Translations under genes and position numbers: made by a program
In this document: piece after piece, positions 59,603 to 64,000 of the stretch
How the letters are laid out: every line of letters starts with the position of its first letter
Numbering within the stretch: the stretch's first letter is position 1
The notes under the pieces: model-generated
What the model saw: the letters and a program-made list of their open reading frames with translations, nothing else
The model's database searches: none
What the model was told of the DNA's origin: nothing
Assembly (NCBI GenBank): GCA_964580995.1
Contig: CAZOMV010000010.1
Location: forward strand, 17,554-81,553
Reading direction: 5' to 3'
Origin: JAKJEP01 sp964580995
Lineage (GTDB): Bacteria; Planctomycetota; Phycisphaerae; Sedimentisphaerales; SM23-30
Length of the DNA stretch: 64,000 bases

Positions 59603-60646
59603 ATGAAGGCACTGGTGAAAGTAAAACCGCAGGTCGGCTTATGGATGCAGGACGTCCCCATCCCCGAAATCAGCATCAATGATGTCCTGATCAAGGTACT
59701 CAAAACCAGCATCTGCGGTACGGACCTGCATATCTGGAACTGGGACAAGTGGTCGCAGGCCAATGTCCCCGTCGGAACCATCACCGGCCACGAATTTGTC
59801 GGAGTCATTGAAAAAGCCGGCTCCAATGTGCACGACTACAAAGAGGGCGACCTGGTCAGCGGCGAAGGCCATCTGGTCTGCGGCCGCTGCCGCAATTGCA
59901 TGGCCGGCCGCCGGCACCTCTGCCCCAATACCAAAGGCATCGGCGTTAATCGCCACGGCGCTTTCGCGGAATATGTCTCGATCCCGGTCACCAACGTCTG
60001 GCCCTGCGACCCCAAGATCCCCCTGGAGATCTTAAGCTCTTTCGATCCCCTGGGCAACGCCACCCACACGGCCCTCTCGTACAATTTACTGGGCGAAGAC
60101 GTCCTGATCACCGGCGCCGGCCCCATCGGCTTAATGGCGACCGCCATCGCCCGGCATTGCGGCGCCCGCTACATCGTCACCACCGACACCAATCCCTACC
60201 GCCTGGCTCTGGCCAAAAAAGTAGGGGCAACCATCGCCCTGGACGCCGCCCAGGGCTCGATTTCCGATACCCAGAAACAACTGGGCATGTTCGAAGGATT
60301 TGACGTCGGGATGGAAATGTCCGGCCATCCCGACGCCTTTCGCGACATGCTGAAAAACATGTGCCACGGCGGCAAAATCGCCCTGCTGGGGATTCTCCCC
60401 GAAACCGCCATCGACTGGAACTGCGTCATTTTTAACGGCCTGGTGCTCAAAGGCATTTACGGGCGCGAAATGTACGAAACCTGGTACAAACTGACCATGA
60501 TGCTCCAGTGCGGTCTGGATATTTCCCCGCTGATCACCCACCGCTTCCATTACACCGAATTCGAAAAGGGATTTGCCGCCATGAAATCCGGAAACTGCGC
60601 CAAGGTCGTGCTGACCTGGTCCGAATGGGAGAAACCGAATGTTTAA
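59603..60646 (+). CDS. tdh: L-threonine 3-dehydrogenase
   Basis: A 347-residue zinc- and NAD-dependent dehydrogenase of the length of E. coli Tdh (341). It oxidises L-threonine to 2-amino-3-oxobutyrate in the cytoplasm. Catalytic zinc ligands Cys38, His63 and Glu64 (KTSICGTDLHIW, GHEF) and structural zinc ligands Cys93, Cys96, Cys99 and Cys107 sit at the E. coli positions; the NAD-binding GAGPIG is at 171-176. The start follows AGGA by about 9 bases. The stop overlaps the start of kbl by 8 bases, so the two are translationally coupled, and the unstable product is handed to Kbl. Confidence 0.97.
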   Translation: MKALVKVKPQVGLWMQDVPIPEISINDVLIKVLKTSICGTDLHIWNWDKWSQANVPVGTITGHEFVGVIEKAGSNVHDYKEGDLVSGEGHLVCGRCRNCMAGRRHLCPNTKGIGVNRHGAFAEYVSIPVTNVWPCDPKIPLEILSSFDPLGNATHTALSYNLLGEDVLITGAGPIGLMATAIARHCGARYIVTTDTNPYRLALAKKVGATIALDAAQGSISDTQKQLGMFEGFDVGMEMSGHPDAFRDMLKNMCHGGKIALLGILPETAIDWNCVIFNGLVLKGIYGREMYETWYKLTMMLQCGLDISPLITHRFHYTEFEKGFAAMKSGNCAKVVLTWSEWEKPNV

Positions 60647-61823
60647 TGCCTGCCGGAAAAGTATAGCCGCGGAACTGGAGCAGATCAAAGCCCAAGGCCT
60701 GTACAAATCCGAGAAAGCCATCCTCACCCCGCAAAACGCCCGCATCCGGATTGAAACCGGCCGGGAAATGCTGAACTTCTGCTCCAACAATTATCTGGGC
60801 CTTTCCGACGACCCCCGCCTGATCGCTGCCGCCCAAGAAAGCTACGACCGCTGGGGTTACGGCCTCTCTTCGGTCCGTTTCATCTGCGGCACCCAGAAGC
60901 TGCACAAGGACCTGGAAGCCAAATTATCCGCCTTTCTGGGTACCGAAGATACCATCCTCTACAGCTCCTGCTTCGACGCCAACGGCGGACTTTTCGAGAC
61001 CCTGCTCTCCGCGGAGGACGCCGTCATCAGCGACGAACTCAACCACGCCAGCATCATTGACGGCATCCGACTCTGCAAGGCCCGGAAGTACCGCTACCAA
61101 AACTGCGACATGTCGGACCTGGAGGCCAAGCTGATCGAAGCCCAAACCGCCCGCCGCAGAATCATCGCCACCGACGGCGTCTTCTCCATGGACGGCATCA
61201 TCGCCCCCCTGGCCGACATCTGCGGCCTGGCCGACCGCTACAACGCCCTCGTCATGGTGGACGATTCCCACGCCACCGGTTTTATGGGCCAAAAAGGCAG
61301 AGGCACCCACGAACTGCATGGGCTCATGGACCGCGTGGACATCCTGACCGTAACCTTCGGCAAGGCCCTGGGCGGCGACTCCGGCGGCTACACCAGCGGC
61401 CGCCGGGAAATCATCGATCTCCTCCGCCAGCGCAGCCGCCCCTACCTGTTCTCCAACACCCTGGCCCCCGCCATCGCCTACACCACCCTAACCGTATTGG
61501 ACCTCCTCTCCGCCTCCACCGAACGAAGGGACCGGCTGGAAGCCAACACCCTCTATTTCCGCCAGCAGCTCCAGGCCTGCGGCCTTCCCCTCCAACCGGC
61601 CCCCCACCCCATCGTCCCCGTCCTCATCGGCGACGAAATCAAAACCGTCCAAACCGCCCAAAAACTCTTTGATTCAGGCATTTACGTGGTCGGCTTCTGC
61701 TACCCGGTGGTCCCCAAAAATAAGGCCCGCATCCGCATCCAGATTTCCGCCGCCCACTCCCATGACCAAATCGACTGCCTGATCGACAAACTGAGTCTTT
61801 TCCTAAACGAAAAACCAGAGTAA
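60639..61823 (+). CDS. kbl: Glycine C-acetyltransferase (2-amino-3-ketobutyrate CoA ligase)
   Basis: A 394-residue alpha-oxoamine synthase that converts 2-amino-3-oxobutyrate and CoA to glycine and acetyl-CoA. The pyridoxal-phosphate lysine is K242 in TFGKALGGDSGG (K244 in E. coli Kbl). Other signatures: NNYLGLSDDPRL, GYGLSSVRFICGT and DDSHATGFMG. Length matches the family (398). It overlaps tdh by 8 bases and has GGGAG upstream inside tdh. The pair supplies glycine and acetyl-CoA from threonine. Confidence 0.97.
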   Translation: MFNACRKSIAAELEQIKAQGLYKSEKAILTPQNARIRIETGREMLNFCSNNYLGLSDDPRLIAAAQESYDRWGYGLSSVRFICGTQKLHKDLEAKLSAFLGTEDTILYSSCFDANGGLFETLLSAEDAVISDELNHASIIDGIRLCKARKYRYQNCDMSDLEAKLIEAQTARRRIIATDGVFSMDGIIAPLADICGLADRYNALVMVDDSHATGFMGQKGRGTHELHGLMDRVDILTVTFGKALGGDSGGYTSGRREIIDLLRQRSRPYLFSNTLAPAIAYTTLTVLDLLSASTERRDRLEANTLYFRQQLQACGLPLQPAPHPIVPVLIGDEIKTVQTAQKLFDSGIYVVGFCYPVVPKNKARIRIQISAAHSHDQIDCLIDKLSLFLNEKPE

Positions 61824-61936
61824 AATATGGAAATATATCTCCGGTATATTTACCTGTCCTTAAAAAATACTGTTGAGCCGAGATGAGAGATTTTAAATCG
61901 AAATGAAACGCTTTTAAAAATCAGGAGAGTATAAAA

Positions 61937-63262
61937 ATGAAACACTGTGCATTCGCTTTCATGATACTTGGTTTTCTATCTTGTCCGGCTTTTGCCTATT
62001 CCGGCGGCGACGGCTCACCCGAACACCCCTTTGAAATCTGGACGGCTGAACAGATGAACACCATTGGCCTCCACCCCACCGACTGGAATAAATGTTTCAT
62101 CCTCATGGCCAATATCAATATGTCTGCCTATACCGGCACGCAGTATAACATCATCGGCAATGAGTCAACACCCTTTGCCGGTACTTTCGACGGCAGGGAT
62201 AATACGATCTCCAACCTGACTATCACATCGGCAAACAACAATAATTTGGGCCTGTTCGGGTGCATTGGTTCCGAGGGTCAGGTCCAAAATCTGTGTATGG
62301 CCCATGCTGTGATCAACGGGCAATACAATATCGGCAACTTCGCCGGTACAAATTACGGCACCGTCAGCCAATGCCATGCCGGGGAATTCACACTGTCAGC
62401 ATACGCCCAGGTCGGCGGAATAGTTGGTATGAATTACAGCAGTGGCAAAATCAATCAATGTTACACCGCCGCCACCGGTAACGTGTGGGGCAACGCCGGA
62501 ATGGCCGGGGGAATTACCGGATATGAAATCGGTACCATCACCCGGTGTTATGCCGCCTGTTCGGTCAGCAGCAATACAACCAACGCCGTGTACACCGGCG
62601 GCCTAGCGGGATATTATGGCGGGAAAACCTATCAGAGTTACGCCACCGGCCCGGTAACCGGAAACAATTACGTCGGCGGGCTGGGGGGTTACCTGCACGC
62701 CGGCTATATCTATCAGAGTTACGCCACCGGCGCGGTAACCGGAAACAGTTATATTGGCGGCCTGTGCGGAATATGCAGTTATTCGGAGCTATACAACTGC
62801 TATTCGGTCGGCTTTGTCAGCGGCTCCGCCAATATGGGAGGTTTGGGCGGCGGCAGAATCGGCAGCATTATCACATCCTGTTTCTGGGATAGCGATGCCT
62901 CCGGCCAGAAGACCAGCTTTTTCGGCACAGACAAAACAACAGAACAGATGCAGACACTTTCAACCTTTACCAACGACGGATGGGACTTCGTGGGCGAGAC
63001 GGCCAATGGAAGCAATGATTATTGGCGGCTGAGATGCGAGGCGATGAGTTATCCGATTTTAAGCTGGCAGGTATTACCCGAAGGGGATTTTGTCTGCCCG
63101 GATGGCGTAGCGATTGGGGATTTTTCCTATCTGGCCCAACGATGGCTGCGCGCGGATTGTGCCGTAACCGGAAATTGTGAAGGGCCGGACATGGACCTCT
63201 CCGGCACAGTGGATCTGGCCGACCTGGCCCTTTTCGTCACCCACTGGCTGGATGGGATGTAA
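61937..63262 (+). CDS. Secreted GLUG-repeat protein with dockerin-like tail
   Basis: A 441-residue protein with a signal peptide (about 1-21, ending PAFAYS). Residues about 30-110 (GGDGSPEHPFEIWTAEQMNT) match the leader of GLUG proteins, and about 110-300 form beta-helix-like rungs with GLUG motifs (GGLAGYYGG, YVGGLGGYLHAG, YIGGLCG) separated by YQSYATGxVTGN units. The last about 70 residues are a dockerin-like tail with a reduced first hand (GVAIGDFSYLAQRWL) and a canonical second hand (MDLSGTVDLADLALFVTHWL). GLUG proteins are typically adhesins or secreted structural proteins. AGGAG lies 9 bases before the ATG. Confidence 0.9.
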   Translation: MKHCAFAFMILGFLSCPAFAYSGGDGSPEHPFEIWTAEQMNTIGLHPTDWNKCFILMANINMSAYTGTQYNIIGNESTPFAGTFDGRDNTISNLTITSANNNNLGLFGCIGSEGQVQNLCMAHAVINGQYNIGNFAGTNYGTVSQCHAGEFTLSAYAQVGGIVGMNYSSGKINQCYTAATGNVWGNAGMAGGITGYEIGTITRCYAACSVSSNTTNAVYTGGLAGYYGGKTYQSYATGPVTGNNYVGGLGGYLHAGYIYQSYATGAVTGNSYIGGLCGICSYSELYNCYSVGFVSGSANMGGLGGGRIGSIITSCFWDSDASGQKTSFFGTDKTTEQMQTLSTFTNDGWDFVGETANGSNDYWRLRCEAMSYPILSWQVLPEGDFVCPDGVAIGDFSYLAQRWLRADCAVTGNCEGPDMDLSGTVDLADLALFVTHWLDGM

Positions 63263-63320
63263 TTGGAAATTGGATAGCGGTTCTTTTTACGTCCCCATAT
63301 ACCATCCCCGCCCCCGATGG

Positions 63321-63345
63321 TCATTCCTGCGAAAGCAGGAGTCCA
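63321..63345 (+). repeat. TCATTCC-type palindromic repeat, copy 1
   Basis: TCATTCCTGCGAAAGCAGGA followed by GTCCA: a 6-bp stem (TCCTGC/GCAGGA) with loop GAAA. It resembles the dispersed CATTCCCGCGAAAGCGGGAA family known from many bacterial genomes. Confidence 0.7.
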
Positions 63346-63422
63346 GGTTTTTATTCACCTCCGTATTGCCTGACGCAACGCCCAACAGAAGCGACTGCTT
63401 GCCGACCGGCCCCGCATCGAAT

Positions 63423-63445
63423 GTAGCACAGACGTCTCGCCTGTG
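63423..63445 (-). repeat. Hairpin repeat, near-copy of 218-240 in reverse orientation
   Basis: Read on the minus strand it gives CACAGGCGAGACGTCTGTGC, then TAC, versus CACAGGCGAGACGCCTGTGC, then TAC, at 218-240: one mismatch. It extends the family of the first 250 bp to the other end of the window. Confidence 0.8.
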
Positions 63446-63490
63446 ATTCCCCCCGATCCTCTCGAACATCGCCCCCGCTGACCCCTCTGT

Positions 63491-63513
63491 CATTCCCGCA
63501 AAGGCGGGAATCC
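63491..63513 (+). repeat. TCATTCC-type palindromic repeat, copy 2
   Basis: TTCCCGC (63493-63499) pairs with GCGGGAA (63504-63510) and is followed by TCCA, the same family as 63321-63345. Confidence 0.7.
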
Positions 63514-63550
63514 ATCTTCTCTCCTCCGATAACCAATAACCATTCTTGTC

Positions 63551-63576
63551 CTTCGTAATTCATAACTCGTAATTTC
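63551..63576 (-). repeat. ATTATGAATTACGAGTTAC repeat, copy 3 (opposite strand)
   Basis: The minus strand reads GAAATTACGAGTTATGAATT, then ACGAAG, the same family as 30001 and 30379 but inverted. Confidence 0.55.
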
Positions 63577-63890
63577 TTTTCTGATACCCGATAACTATTT
63601 GGTAATTCGTACTTTTCCCTTTCTCTTTTTTTGAAATCTCAAATCTGAAATCCCCCTCCGTTTCCTCCGCCTGCCTGAGCAAATAAAATTCTTCGCTCCC
63701 TTCGTTCTCTTCTGTTCAAATTATTATTTCTGTCACCATTTAAATATTCTCTTTCCTCTGTGCCCTCTGTGGTTTAAAAATATAATTCTTTCTTCTCTTC
63801 GCGCCCTTCGTGGTTAAACATATTCTTCTTCGCATCTTGGCAGGATACCTTCTCTGAAATCCGTGTCATCCGTGCAATCCGTGGTTACCT

Positions 63891-64000
63891 TTATTCTTTT
63901 AACCAATTGCCCGCCAATATCGCCAAATCCCCCAAATCCACCGCTCCATCCCCATTGATATCCGCCTCCTCGCACCCCGCCGGACACCCCTCCTCCAGCC
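63891..64000 (-). CDS. Partial CDS: C-terminus of a dockerin-tailed secreted protein
   Basis: The minus strand from the window edge is open to TAA at 63893-63891. The 35 residues visible include GCEEADINGDGAVDLGDLAI and end LAGNWLKE: the second EF-hand-like repeat and the terminal W-L of the dockerin-like tails seen at 23267, 24060, 58359 and 61937. The rest of the gene lies beyond the window, so its main domain cannot be stated. Confidence 0.75.
   Translation of the reverse strand, partial: LEEGCPAGCEEADINGDGAVDLGDLAILAGNWLKE

Larger units (their letters stand above)
63263..63890. other. Repeat-rich non-coding spacer, G-poor on the plus strand
   Basis: No gene. Contains two TCATTCC/GGAAT-type hairpins (63321-63345, 63491-63513), an inverted near-copy of the hairpin unit of 218-236 (63423-63445), an opposite-strand copy of the ATTATGAATTACGAG word (63551-63576), and three or four related phrases that end in GTGGTTA/T (63751-63778, 63792-63819, 63852-63889; a weaker one at 63691-63720). 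It appears to be a collection of dispersed repeat remnants. Confidence 0.65.

Overview
The window is bacterial, GC-rich and dominated by secreted proteins. The best fit is a planctomycete of the Phycisphaerae/Sedimentisphaerales type. This rests on several traits together: cysteine-containing dockerin-like EF-hand tails (GDLSGDC...DLxxFxxxWL), a PEP-CTERM protein, a type II secretion pseudopilin with a C-terminal H-X-DG signature, many large secreted carbohydrate-active enzymes, and several genes whose -10 box sits directly against the start codon. Taxonomy is inferred from gene content only. No rRNA, tRNA, CRISPR array, integrase or transposase was found.

Layout. 1-251: a cluster of short hairpin repeats. 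252-8767: hydrolase cluster A (two GH99/WbsX-like proteins, a GH2 enzyme with a large insertion inside its barrel, a CE7 esterase). 9172-11442: an MFS transporter fused to HEAT repeats. 11628-14451: a PEP-CTERM protein, a pseudopilin and a secreted TIM-barrel protein in tandem. 14661-18136: two paralogous secreted heptaheme c-type cytochromes, one with a dockerin-like module. 18180-23196: a DeoR-type regulator divergent from a fused E1 alpha/beta and an E2 of a 2-oxo acid dehydrogenase complex. 23267-27674: a CotH-kinase/lamin-tail protein and a small secreted protein, both with dockerin-like tails. 27944-29636: a LOG-family protein and a secreted protein of unknown function. 29637-30688: repeat-rich non-coding DNA. 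30689-32974: a membrane M50 metallopeptidase. 33104-58090: hydrolase cluster B (parallel beta-helix proteins, GH36-like, two clan GH-A enzymes, GH2, DUF4838, alpha/beta hydrolase, GH95-like, a beta-helix/EEP fusion, DUF3616). 58113-59198: a 53-residue membrane protein and a dockerin-tailed protein. 59603-61823: tdh-kbl, threonine to glycine plus acetyl-CoA. 61937-63262: a GLUG-repeat protein with a dockerin-like tail. 63263-63890: a second repeat-rich spacer. 63891-64000: the C-terminus of another dockerin-tailed protein.

How it fits together. Clusters A and B look like loci for taking apart one or more branched, probably acetylated heteropolysaccharides. They have no SusC/SusD pair and no sulfatase here; the only transporter is the MFS-HEAT protein. 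The 2-oxo acid dehydrogenase genes and tdh-kbl would feed acetyl-CoA metabolism. The dockerin-like tails are on a cytochrome, CotH, GLUG and laminin-like proteins and on none of the glycoside hydrolases, so in this window they look like a general surface-attachment device rather than a cellulosome.

Non-coding structure is also notable: a 92-bp dispersed element in three copies with imperfect terminal inverted repeats; an inverted repeat of about 23 bp around the -10 box and start codon of the first cytochrome; and a 10-bp inverted repeat whose two arms overlap the -10 boxes of the divergent deoR-type and E1 promoters. All family assignments come from reading motifs; no database search was run.
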